Assembly: GCA_009780885.1 (NCBI GenBank)
Contig: WQZF01000001.1
Span: 1-64,000 of the forward strand
Direction of reading: 5' to 3'
From: Betaproteobacteria bacterium
GTDB lineage: Bacteria; Pseudomonadota; Gammaproteobacteria; Burkholderiales; Rhodocyclaceae
DNA length: 64,000 nucleotides
Positions 1-6,792 of this stretch are shown here, one piece after another. Position numbers and translations under genes: made by a program. The notes beneath the pieces were generated by a model. The model ran no database searches. It worked only from the letters and a program-made list of their open reading frames with translations, and was not told the DNA's origin. The stretch's first letter is position 1; each line of letters starts with the position of its first letter.

Positions 1-1
1 C

Positions 2-91
2 GCCGCCACCGAGCACATGGTAAAACTCGAACAATCTCCCGAACGGGTCAAGAGCTTCTTCCAAGACCCGCACGTCAAATATGCCGCTTAA
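2..91 (+). CDS. C-terminal end of an unidentified protein (partial)
   Basis: An open frame enters from the left edge and stops with TAA at 89–91. Only the last 29 residues are visible, ending in SFFQDPHVKYAA. I do not recognise the family. The gene is co-directional with ampG, which begins about 38 bp later, so the two may share a transcript. The fragment is too short for a functional call. Confidence 0.5.
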   Translation, partial: AATEHMVKLEQSPERVKSFFQDPHVKYAA

Positions 92-129
92 GACTTCATA
101 CTTCTGCTGGCCGGATCAATAAGCCGGGG

Positions 130-1395
130 TTGTCCATAAACGTGCGCCTCCCCGCTTGGCTTTCTCCCTTCCTGACGCGGAGGATGCTGATCTGCGTGCT
201 GACCGGCTTCAGCTCCGGAATGCCGCTGTTTTTGCTGCTCAACATGCTGCCCGCCTGGCTGAAAACCGAGGGGATCGACCTCAAGGACATTGGCCTCTTC
301 GCGCTGACGCAATTTCCCTACACCTGGAAATTCCTGTGGGCGCCGCTGGCAGACCGTTACGGGTTCTCCCTGCTGGGGCGGCGGCGTAGCTGGATGCTCG
401 CCATGCACATCGCGCTGATCGCGGCGATTGCCTGGCTCGGATCCTTTTCCCCGCGCGCCGATCTGCCGACCATTGCGCTGATCGCCACCCTGCTCGCCAC
501 CTTCTCGGCAACGCTCGATGTTGCGCTGGATGCCTACCGGCGCGAACTGCTCGACGACAACGAACTCGCGCACGGCAACACGGTGCACGTCAACGCCTAC
601 AAACTCGCCGGACTCATTCCCGGGGCGCTTGCGCTCTGGCTTGCCGCCTTTTTGCCGTGGAGCGTGGTGTTCGCGATCGTGGCCGCCTTCATGCTGCCCG
701 GCCTCGCGATGACGCTTCTGGTGCGCGAGCCGCAACGGGCATTGCCGCCGCGCACCCTGTCCGAAGCCGTGCGGAGGCCGCTGACCGAATTCTTTGGTCG
801 CGCCGGATGGCAGCAAGCCTTGATCGTGCTCAGTTTCATTTTTTTCTACAAGCTTGGCGATTCGCTGTGCACCGCGCTGGCGACACCCTTCTATCTGTCG
901 ATGGGCTTCAGCTTGCAGGAAATCGCGATCGTCGCCAAAAACGCCAGCCTTTGGCCCTCGATCATCGGCGGAGTGCTCGGCGCGATCTGGATGCTGCGCC
1001 TGGGGTTGAACCGCGCGTTGTGGCTTTTCGGCGCCGCGCAAATGTTCGCCATTCTCGGCTTTGCCGGACTGGCCGCGCTTGGCGCCGGCGAGGCCGACAC
1101 TGGGCGTCTGGGCGCGCTGGCGCTGGTCATCGGCGCCGAAGCCTTCGGGGTTGGATTGGGCACGACCGCCTTCGTTGTCTACATCGCCCGCTGCACCCAC
1201 CCGGCCTACACTGCGACGCAGTTCGCGCTCTTCACCAGCCTTGCCGCCGTGCCGCGCACCTTCGTCAATGCGAGCGCCGGATGGCTCGTCGAATATTTCG
1301 GCTGGGTCGATTTTTTTCTCATCTGTTTCATCCTCGCGTTGCCGGGGATGTTGCTGCTCTTCAAAATAGCCCCGTGGAACGAACGCCATGAATGA
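130..1395 (+). CDS. ampG: AmpG-type muropeptide MFS permease
   Basis: This 421-residue, very hydrophobic protein has about twelve predicted membrane segments. Its N-terminal signature (GFSSGMPLFLLLNMLPAWL, then LFALTQFPYTWKFLWAPLAD) matches AmpG, the inner-membrane permease that imports anhydromuropeptides for cell-wall recycling. The frame opens at a TTG (130); a GTG at 141 is an alternative start and neither has a strong ribosome site. The stop overlaps the next gene start by 8 bp, suggesting an ampG–UDG–maf operon. A lytic transglycosylase that would generate its substrate lies at 20.5 kb. Confidence 0.88.
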   Translation: MSINVRLPAWLSPFLTRRMLICVLTGFSSGMPLFLLLNMLPAWLKTEGIDLKDIGLFALTQFPYTWKFLWAPLADRYGFSLLGRRRSWMLAMHIALIAAIAWLGSFSPRADLPTIALIATLLATFSATLDVALDAYRRELLDDNELAHGNTVHVNAYKLAGLIPGALALWLAAFLPWSVVFAIVAAFMLPGLAMTLLVREPQRALPPRTLSEAVRRPLTEFFGRAGWQQALIVLSFIFFYKLGDSLCTALATPFYLSMGFSLQEIAIVAKNASLWPSIIGGVLGAIWMLRLGLNRALWLFGAAQMFAILGFAGLAALGAGEADTGRLGALALVIGAEAFGVGLGTTAFVVYIARCTHPAYTATQFALFTSLAAVPRTFVNASAGWLVEYFGWVDFFLICFILALPGMLLLFKIAPWNERHE

Positions 1396-2131
1396 ATCCA
1401 GCACCGCCGACCAACTGATCGCCGCCGCCCGCGCGCTTTCCGCCGCGCTTTCCCCATTGGGTTTTGCCGCCCCGGTCAGCCATGTCTATAACCCTCTCGA
1501 TTACGCCTGGGCGGCGCACGAACTTTATCTCTCGCGCTACGGCAACGGAAAGAAGCGCGTCGTCTTCCTCGGCATGAATCCCGGTCCCTTCGGGATGGTG
1601 CAAACCGGCGTGCCTTTTGGGGAAATCGAAATGGTGCGCGGCTGGTTGGGGATAGAAGCGCCGGTACAAAAGCCGGCGCGGGAAAATCCGAAACGCCCGA
1701 TCGAAGGCTTTGCCTGCCTCCGTTCCGAAGTCAGCGGCAGGCGGCTCTGGGGGCTGTTCCGCGACCGTTTTGGCGACGCGGAAGCGTTTTCTGCCGATGC
1801 CTTCGTCGCCAACTACTGTCCGCTCGCCTTTTTCGACCAGGGTCGCAACCTCACTCCGGACAAGCTCCCGGCGCAGGAAAGCGCGCCGCTCTACGCCGCG
1901 TGTGACGAACACTTGCGCCAGATCGTCACGGCCTTGCAGGCGGAATGGGTGATCGGCGTCGGCGCGTTCGCCGAAACGCGGGCGGCCACCGCGCTTGCCG
2001 GACTGCGGACGGCGGGCGTGGCTCCCCGGATCGGACGGATCCTGCATCCCAGCCCCGCCAGTCCGGCGGCGAACCGGGGCTGGGCCGAAGCGGCAACGGC
2101 GCAACTACGTGCCGCCGGAATCTGGGAATGA
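1388..2131 (+). CDS. SMUG1-family uracil-DNA glycosylase
   Basis: The 247-residue product carries both hallmarks of UDG family 3 (SMUG1). Motif 1 is GMNPGPFGMVQTGVPFGE at about 62–79, with the Asn that positions the catalytic water. The DNA-intercalating motif is HPSPASPAANRGW, with His at about 220. SMUG1 enzymes excise uracil and oxidised pyrimidines such as hydroxymethyluracil from DNA. The family is best known from animals, with scattered bacterial homologues. The gene overlaps ampG by 8 bp upstream and maf by 4 bp (ATGA) downstream, so translation is probably coupled. It is not the usual family-1 Ung. Confidence 0.9.
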   Translation: MNESSTADQLIAAARALSAALSPLGFAAPVSHVYNPLDYAWAAHELYLSRYGNGKKRVVFLGMNPGPFGMVQTGVPFGEIEMVRGWLGIEAPVQKPARENPKRPIEGFACLRSEVSGRRLWGLFRDRFGDAEAFSADAFVANYCPLAFFDQGRNLTPDKLPAQESAPLYAACDEHLRQIVTALQAEWVIGVGAFAETRAATALAGLRTAGVAPRIGRILHPSPASPAANRGWAEAATAQLRAAGIWE

Positions 2132-2730
2132 TCCACCTCGCCTCACGCAGCCCGCGCCGGCGCGAACTGCTGGCGCAGATCGGCGTGCGCTTCAGCGTTC
2201 TGCCTTTTCGCGCCGCGCCGCGCGAAGACCGGGAAGTCGACGAAACTCCGCTGGCAGGAGAGCTTCCGGAGGATTACGTGCTTCGTGTGGCGCGCGCCAA
2301 GGCCGCCCACGGAGCGGTGCTGGCCGAAAGGCGCGGACTGGCGGCGCATCCGGTGCTGGCCGCCGACACCACGCTCGAACTCGACGGACGTATCATCGGA
2401 AAACCGGAAGATGCCGAGGATGCCAGACAGATCCTCGAATCCCTCTCGGGCCGCACACACCGTGTCCTGACCGCCGTCGCGCTTTGCCGCGCGGGAGTTG
2501 CCGCTTCCGAACTCTCCATCAGCGAGGTCAGTTTTCGCATCCTTTCCGTAGCGGAGATTGCCGCCTACATCGCCAGCGGCGAGCCTTTCGACAAGGCAGG
2601 AGCCTATGGCATCCAGGGCCGGGCAGCCGTCTTTGTCTCCCACCTGTCGGGCAGCTATACCGGCGTAATGGGCTTGCCGCTCTTTGAAACCGCGCGTTTG
2701 CTCGAAGACGCGGGGTATTCTTGGAGATAG
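2128..2730 (+). CDS. maf: Maf/YhdE-type nucleoside triphosphate pyrophosphatase
   Basis: A 200-residue Maf-family protein. It has the N-terminal LASRSPRRRELLAQIGV, the central DTTLELDGRIIGKP and the C-terminal YGIQGRAAVFV and GSYTGVMGLPL motifs. The GIQG and lack of WP features resemble the YhdE (dTTP/UTP) subgroup. These enzymes hydrolyse non-canonical or excess nucleotides to monophosphates, and a loss-of-function link to septum formation is known. The ATG at 2128 overlaps the UDG stop (ATGA); an upstream in-frame extension is rejected because it runs through the UDG gene. A 78-bp repeat begins 12 bp after the stop. Confidence 0.9.
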   Translation: MIHLASRSPRRRELLAQIGVRFSVLPFRAAPREDREVDETPLAGELPEDYVLRVARAKAAHGAVLAERRGLAAHPVLAADTTLELDGRIIGKPEDAEDARQILESLSGRTHRVLTAVALCRAGVAASELSISEVSFRILSVAEIAAYIASGEPFDKAGAYGIQGRAAVFVSHLSGSYTGVMGLPLFETARLLEDAGYSWR

Positions 2731-2742
2731 CGTTTTCTAAAA

Positions 2743-2820
2743 ATTTTCTAAATTTACTTAAATAATGTTTCGCTACTGTAGTGCAACATAACTAATAATT
2801 ATTACAGTAATTTAGAAAAT
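2743..2820 (+). repeat. 78-bp palindromic element, copy 1 (forward)
   Basis: Perfect 12-bp terminal inverted repeats ATTTTCTAAATT and AATTTAGAAAAT bound exactly 78 bp of AT-rich DNA. The interior holds the family core TTAAATAATGTTTCGCTACTGTAG, in which CTACTGTAG is itself palindromic. It starts 12 bp after the maf stop. A partial extra TTTTCTAAA precedes it at 2733. Confidence 0.92.
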
Positions 2821-2855
2821 CATAAAAAAGAGCCTAACTTGAGCGCGCTGCCCGG

Positions 2856-2883
2856 TTGACATTCAAAGGGCTGCAACTAAGAT
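2856..2883 (+). promoter_or_regulatory. Sigma70-type promoter for hicAB
   Basis: TTGACA at 2856–2861 and TAAGAT at 2878–2883 are separated by 16 bp and end 18 bp before the hicA ATG. AAGAGGA at 2891 supplies the ribosome site. HicB proteins usually autorepress this position, but no clear operator palindrome was seen. Confidence 0.6.
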
Positions 2884-2901
2884 CAGTCGCAAGAGGATGC
2901 A

Positions 2902-3153
2902 ATGTCGAAACAGGAAAAACTGAGCGAAAAGCTGCTGAACCCGCAGACTGTCATGACATGGCAGGAATTGGCGACGCTACTGCGTGGCCTGGGATACCGG
3001 CAGATAGAAGGCAGTGGTTCCCGCGTTAAATTCGACAATGGCAATCCGCTTGCGAGCATCTGTCTGCACAGGCCGCATCCCGGCAACGAATTGAAAGCCT
3101 ATGTGAAGCGCCTGGTGGCAGAACACCTGAAAGAAGGAGGGATGATCCGATGA
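2902..3153 (+). CDS. hicA: HicA-family mRNA interferase toxin
   Basis: An 83-residue protein with the HicA double-stranded-RNA-binding-like fold. It has a helical N-terminus, LLRGLGYRQIEGSGSRVKF, and the conserved HRPHPGNELKAY segment. HicA toxins cleave mRNA during starvation until blocked by HicB. In classical HicA the catalytic His lies in GSHxxF; here the equivalent residue is Arg (GSRVKF), a variant I believe occurs in one branch of the family, so activity is uncertain. The stop overlaps the hicB ATG by 4 bp. Confidence 0.82.
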   Translation: MSKQEKLSEKLLNPQTVMTWQELATLLRGLGYRQIEGSGSRVKFDNGNPLASICLHRPHPGNELKAYVKRLVAEHLKEGGMIR

Positions 3154-3521
3154 GCGATATGCTGAATTACCGTGGTTACTACGGCTCCATTGAAGCCAGT
3201 CCGGCGGATAACTGCCTGTTCGGAAAGCTGCAATTCATCCGCGCTCTGGTGAGCTACGAAGGGCAAACGGTGGCGGAGCTTGAACAGGCGTTCCACGAAG
3301 CGGTGGATGATTACCTTGCAGACTGCGAGGAGGCTGGCCGTTCCCCGGAACTTCCCTGCAAGGGGTCGTTCAATGTGCGCGTGGGGCATGACCTGCATTT
3401 GGCCGCGAGTGTGGAAGCGGCCCGCCGTTCCATGACCCTCAACGATCTGACCCGTCGGGCGCTTGCCGCATATATTGATCAAGGCCGCAGCTTGGGATGC
3501 TCTGAGCAAGTCGAGCGGTAA
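3150..3521 (+). CDS. hicB: HicB-family antitoxin
   Basis: A 123-residue partner of HicA. The N-terminal half (YYGSIEASPADNCLFGKL onward) is the partial RNase H-like HicB domain. The C-terminal part (about 75–113, FNVRVGHDLHLAASVEAARR and on) is a ribbon-helix-helix DNA-binding domain. It neutralises HicA and likely autoregulates the operon. The last eleven residues and the stop are encoded by a fragment of the 161–242 bp repeat family (from 3494), so the native C-terminus appears to have been replaced. A mutated copy of 33 bp of this gene lies at 3606. Confidence 0.85.
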   Translation: MSDMLNYRGYYGSIEASPADNCLFGKLQFIRALVSYEGQTVAELEQAFHEAVDDYLADCEEAGRSPELPCKGSFNVRVGHDLHLAASVEAARRSMTLNDLTRRALAAYIDQGRSLGCSEQVER

Positions 3522-3522
3522 G
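3494..3522 (+). repeat. Terminal fragment of the 161–242 bp repeat family
   Basis: The segment matches the outer end of the repeats at 13990, 15396 and 16534 (GGATACTCTGAACAAGTC followed by GAGCGGTAAG), with two changes. It supplies the 3' end of hicB. Confidence 0.7.
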
Positions 3523-3525
3523 TGC

Positions 3526-3604
3526 GTAGGATGGGTTGAGCATGAGCGAAACCCATCGGAGTTCCAGAGGGAGAAATGATGGATTTCGCTTCGTTCTACC
3601 CGCC
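3526..3604 (+). repeat. REP-like palindrome (GTAGGATGGGTT … family)
   Basis: GTAGGATGGGTTGAGC with GAGCGAAACCCATC is followed about 35 bp later by a decayed inverted copy (GATTTCGCTTCGTTCTACCC). The pair forms a long imperfect hairpin between hicB and the acyl-CoA ligase 3' end. A shorter relative lies at 23349. Confidence 0.6.
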
Positions 3605-3605
3605 C

Positions 3606-3638
3606 TTGAAGCCAATCCGGCGGATAACTACCTGTTCG
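3606..3638 (+). pseudogene. 33-bp remnant duplicate of hicB
   Basis: This segment is identical to hicB 3190–3222 at 31 of 33 positions (both changes G to A) and would encode EANPADNYLF in the hicB frame. The rest of the gene is missing. On the opposite strand it supplies the last codons and the stop of the acyl-CoA ligase gene. Confidence 0.7.
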
Positions 3639-5169
3639 TTATTTGCACGCTCCGGATAAAGGCGTTTTCATCCATAACCCGGAGCTCGCGCTTGAGCAGT
3701 TTTCCTGTTCCGGTTCTTGGCAAGACGTTCATGATTCGTACTTCTTTCGGCACTTTGAAGCCGGCGAGTCTCTCGCGCACAAAACTGCGGAGTTCGTCAG
3801 CATCCAGCGTCATTCCACTTCGCAGTGCGACCGCCGCAACGACAGATTCACCCCAGTGTGAATCGGGTATGCCGAATACCGCGACTTCAGCAATTGCCGG
3901 ATGGTCGGCAATAACATTTTCTATATCGGCAGAATAAATATTGACGCCTCCACTGATAATTAAATCCTTCTTGCGTCCCACAATATAGTAATAGCCGTCG
4001 ATATCGCGCCGCGCGAGATCTCCCGTCGCAAGCCAGCCATCATGAAAGGCTTCTTCCGTTGCCGCCGGGTTGCGCCAATAACCCGGAGTCACATTGTCGC
4101 CCTTGACTTCAAGTTCGCCAATTTCTTCGGCTTCGAGCGGCTCGCCTGCATCATCGACAATTCTCATTTGCACGCCCGGAAGAGGGCGGCCGATTGATCC
4201 GGGATGAGTACGGTGGTCGATTTTTCCGAGCATCGACGCATGCGAAGTTACTTCCGTCATTCCAAAAGCGTGCAGCAGACGATCTCCCAGGATCCCAAGC
4301 GCAGATTCGAGTCGCGGCCCGACGATGGCAGCCGCTCCGTATTCGAGTGTTTCCAGCGAGGAAATATCCCTTTGCTGGCGATCGGGCGCATCAAGTATGG
4401 AATAAAGTACCGTGGGCACGGTAAACATGAAATTCACGCGATATTTTTCAATCGCATCGAATATGGCGTTCGTGGTTATTTCCGGCAGGAAAACAGTCGT
4501 TCCGCCCGCCAGCAAATGTACATAGGTAAAGATATTGGCCGCATGATAGAGCGGACTGCACTGAAGATTGACACTGCCTTTCTTGATTCCGACGAAGGCC
4601 TGGTATTGATCGATATCGGAAATCAGGTTTCGATGGGTCAGGATAGTGCCCTTCGGTCCGGAGGTGGTGCCACTCGTATAAAGTAGAACGGCAGGATCCT
4701 CCGGCTTGAGATCAAGCGGCAGCACAGGTGGATTCCCTTCTGCCAATAATTCCTCATAGGGCAGATCGCCGGATTCGGCAGTGTCGAGCGCGATGATGGC
4801 TTCCAGGCTTGGGATTTCAGTGCGCGCCTGCCTTGCCGATGCGATCCATTTTTCGTCGGCAACCAGCATTTTCGGGGTTCCATCCTGCATCAAGAGTACA
4901 TGTTCCCGCGCGGTCAAACGTGTATTCAGAGGCATGGCGATAACGCCAATAACAGCAGTTGCAAGATATATTTCGACGTACTCTATTCGGGTATTTATTA
5001 AAATTGCAATCCGGTCTCCCTGGCAAACGCCACGGCGTCTCAGGCCGGCAGCGAGCCGGCTGACGCGCGAGCGCAGTTCCTTGAAGCTGAGGCTGCGTCT
5101 TTGGTCGATAAGAGCGATGGTTTCGTCGGTTGCAGATGGGTTATCGAATATGATATTTGCAAAGTTCAT
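3628..5169 (-). CDS. Acyl-CoA ligase (AMP-forming)
   Basis: A 513-residue class I adenylate-forming enzyme. The P-loop-like motif YTSGTTSGPKGTILTHR starts at about 164. YGAAAI, GMTE, WLATGDLA and the hinge GRKKDLIISGGVNIY follow, with a C-terminal PRTGTGKLLKREL carrying the catalytic Lys. It activates a carboxylic acid to its CoA thioester; the substrate cannot be read from sequence. The neighbouring isovaleryl-CoA-type dehydrogenase and acyl-CoA carboxylase suggest a branched or short-chain acid. It lies 62 bp downstream of that dehydrogenase on the same strand. Its final residues (ITNR, stop) come from a hicB remnant. Confidence 0.85.
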   Translation of the reverse strand: MNFANIIFDNPSATDETIALIDQRRSLSFKELRSRVSRLAAGLRRRGVCQGDRIAILINTRIEYVEIYLATAVIGVIAMPLNTRLTAREHVLLMQDGTPKMLVADEKWIASARQARTEIPSLEAIIALDTAESGDLPYEELLAEGNPPVLPLDLKPEDPAVLLYTSGTTSGPKGTILTHRNLISDIDQYQAFVGIKKGSVNLQCSPLYHAANIFTYVHLLAGGTTVFLPEITTNAIFDAIEKYRVNFMFTVPTVLYSILDAPDRQQRDISSLETLEYGAAAIVGPRLESALGILGDRLLHAFGMTEVTSHASMLGKIDHRTHPGSIGRPLPGVQMRIVDDAGEPLEAEEIGELEVKGDNVTPGYWRNPAATEEAFHDGWLATGDLARRDIDGYYYIVGRKKDLIISGGVNIYSADIENVIADHPAIAEVAVFGIPDSHWGESVVAAVALRSGMTLDADELRSFVRERLAGFKVPKEVRIMNVLPRTGTGKLLKRELRVMDENAFIRSVQITNR

Positions 5170-5231
5170 TCCTGAGTCTCCTGTTTTCTATATTTTTGAA
5201 AATCGATAGGGCTGTACGCGCAACGCGGCAT

Positions 5232-6368
5232 TTATTCCGCTGCTTCGCGCATCAATTCCCGCCCGATCAATACACGCCGGATCTCGGAAGTTCCGGCCCC
5301 GATTTCATAAAGCTTCGCGTCACGCAACAAGCGTCCGGCGTCATAGTCGTTGATATAACCATTGCCGCCCAGGCACTGAATGGCGTCCAGCGCGCTTTGG
5401 GTTGCGGCTTCGGCGGCAAACAGGATCGCGCTGGCGGCTTCCTTGCGCAGCGTAATGCCGGCATCCGCTTTACGGGCCAGATCGCGCAGATAGGCGCGGC
5501 TCGCGCCCAGGCGGGTAAACATGTCTGCCAGCTTGGCTTGCACCAACTGGAATTCGCCGATGGGTTGCCCGAATTGCCGGCGCTGCGCGGCGTAGGGCAA
5601 CGCCAGGTCCAGCGCCGCCTGCATGATGCCCACCGGTGCGGCGCAGGCGACCAGTCGCTCGTAGTCCAGCCCGCGCATCAACACCCGTACGCCGCCGTGC
5701 AGTTGCCCCAATAAATTGGCTGCAGGCACAAAGCAATTTTCAAAAACCAGCTCGCAAGTGCCGGAACCACGCATCCCCAGCTTGTCGAGTAACTGCCGTG
5801 CGCTCATGCCCTGGAACGCGCGTTCGACAATGAAGGCCGAGATCCCCGCCTTGCCGGCTTCGGGAGCTGTTTTTGCGTAGACCACGTAGGTATCGGCATA
5901 CCAACCGTTGGTGGTCCACAACTTGCTTCCGTTGAGTACGAAACCGCCATCGACCGGATCGGCGCGCAATCGCATCGAAACCACATCCGACCCCGATCCG
6001 GCCTCGCTCATCGCCAATGCGCCCACATGCGTGCCCGCAGTCAGCGGCGGCAGGTAGTGCGCCTTCTGCCACTCGGTGCCGTGCAGCGAGATCTGGTTGA
6101 CGCACAGGTTCGAGTGCGCGATGTAGGAGATGCCGATGGAGCCCGAAGCGCGCGAAATCTCCTCGACAATCATGGTGTGCGCCAGATAACCCAGCTCCGA
6201 TCCGCCGAACCGTGCCTCTACGGTTGGGCCCAACAATCCCATCTCGCCAAAGCGGGGCCAGAGTTCGCGTGCGAAAGTGTCGGTGCGATCGACCTGTCTG
6301 GCCAATGGCGCCACCTCTGCATCAACAAAACGACGTACGCTGGATTGAAGCTCTTGCAATTGATCCAT
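5232..6368 (-). CDS. Isovaleryl-CoA dehydrogenase-type acyl-CoA dehydrogenase
   Basis: A 378-residue FAD-dependent acyl-CoA dehydrogenase. MSEAGSGSDV and WTTNGWYAD are the flavin-binding signatures. The catalytic Glu appears in RGLDYERLV, the position used by isovaleryl-CoA dehydrogenases, while the usual C-terminal site reads YEIGAGTSEIRR without the medium-chain Glu. It should oxidise isovaleryl-CoA (leucine breakdown) or a similar branched thioester and pass electrons to ETF. I chose the ATG at 6368 because GAGGAG lies eight bases upstream; longer in-frame starts reach 6455 but enter the regulatory spacer. Confidence 0.82.
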   Translation of the reverse strand: MDQLQELQSSVRRFVDAEVAPLARQVDRTDTFARELWPRFGEMGLLGPTVEARFGGSELGYLAHTMIVEEISRASGSIGISYIAHSNLCVNQISLHGTEWQKAHYLPPLTAGTHVGALAMSEAGSGSDVVSMRLRADPVDGGFVLNGSKLWTTNGWYADTYVVYAKTAPEAGKAGISAFIVERAFQGMSARQLLDKLGMRGSGTCELVFENCFVPAANLLGQLHGGVRVLMRGLDYERLVACAAPVGIMQAALDLALPYAAQRRQFGQPIGEFQLVQAKLADMFTRLGASRAYLRDLARKADAGITLRKEAASAILFAAEAATQSALDAIQCLGGNGYINDYDAGRLLRDAKLYEIGAGTSEIRRVLIGRELMREAAE

Positions 6369-6472
6369 CTCTTGACTCCTCATCTCGCGCGAGGCGCGTT
6401 TCACGGTAAGGACGACGATGCCATGGGGTTGTCCCCTTCTCGTGCATGTCGACATGTGCCGAATATTATCAT

Positions 6473-6492
6473 AAACGTACGAGCGTCCGTTT
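6473..6492. promoter_or_regulatory. Operator palindrome 1, probable TetR-family site
   Basis: AAACG-T-ACG-AG-CGT-C-CGTTT is a near-perfect 20-bp inverted repeat with only the central and two flanking bases unpaired. It abuts the -35 box of the rightward promoter, so binding would block transcription of the carboxylase genes and probably of the divergent dehydrogenase. The length and symmetry fit TetR-family sites, and a TetR gene closes this island. Confidence 0.65.
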
Positions 6493-6519
6493 GTTTGTGG
6501 AATGGATAGAGTTTATAAT
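6491..6519 (+). promoter_or_regulatory. Promoter for the carboxylase operon
   Basis: TTGTTT at 6491–6496 and a consensus TATAAT at 6514–6519 are separated by 17 bp. The -35 overlaps the operator at 6473–6492 by two bases. The predicted leader runs about 260 nt before the carboxyltransferase start. Confidence 0.65.
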
Positions 6520-6582
6520 CGGACATGTGTCAGTAAAAAATCACGATGGAACGCGCAAGCCACATTCAAAGCAGGAGTCACG

Positions 6583-6792
6583 ATGACTATCACCCGAAAT
6601 CTGGGAACAACCGTACATTCGTACGTTTTCAATCACGCCGAGTGCCAGTCCTTTTTGTGCGGATCCGGCAGTGCAGGAGCTGGCCGGGCACGCTTTCTTC
6701 GACGCACCCGGCGTGCAAAAGCCCACCCTCACGCTGCGCCAGCTTCCCGGCTTGACGCGCAAGTTCAAAAGTTCAACAACGACAAGGCATGA
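6583..6792 (+). CDS. Possible small leader ORF, unknown
   Basis: A 69-codon frame starts at an ATG with CAGGAG seven bases upstream, and its TGA overlaps the carboxyltransferase ATG in an ATGA arrangement. The product matches nothing I recognise and is Arg/Ala-rich, so it may be a non-functional reading. Another frame across 6640–6780 gives a smoother peptide (AGHAFFDAPGVQKPTLTLRQ) but has no start codon, which suggests a decayed gene. The second operator (6609–6628) lies inside it. Confidence 0.25.
   Translation: MTITRNLGTTVHSYVFNHAECQSFLCGSGSAGAGRARFLRRTRRAKAHPHAAPASRLDAQVQKFNNDKA
6609..6628. promoter_or_regulatory. Operator palindrome 2, probable TetR-family site
   Basis: The segment reads AACCG-T-ACA-TT-CGT-A-CGTTT. 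Its reverse complement aligns with operator 1 over AAACGTACGA and the outer GGTTG/GTTTG end, so the two sites are likely bound by the same protein. It lies about 90 bp downstream of the -10 box, a position suited to roadblock or looping repression. Confidence 0.5.

Larger units (their letters stand above)
6369..6788. promoter_or_regulatory. Divergent regulatory spacer of the acyl-CoA island
   Basis: This 420-bp spacer separates the dehydrogenase/ligase transcript from the carboxylase transcript. It holds two related palindromes (6473–6492 and 6609–6628), a good rightward promoter (6491–6519), and an AT-rich TATGATAATATT on the minus strand (6462–6473) that could be the leftward -10. A small open frame occupies its right part. 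Confidence 0.6.

Noticed and set aside
88..1404. Long open frame on the minus strand opposite ampG
   Set aside because: It is a GC-rich shadow of a well-supported MFS gene. The translation is Arg/Gln/Gly-rich with no membrane or domain features.
6502..6792. 96-codon frame starting within the carboxylase promoter
   Set aside because: The start codon overlaps the -10 region, so it cannot be translated from this promoter. Only the internal start at 6583 remains possible.
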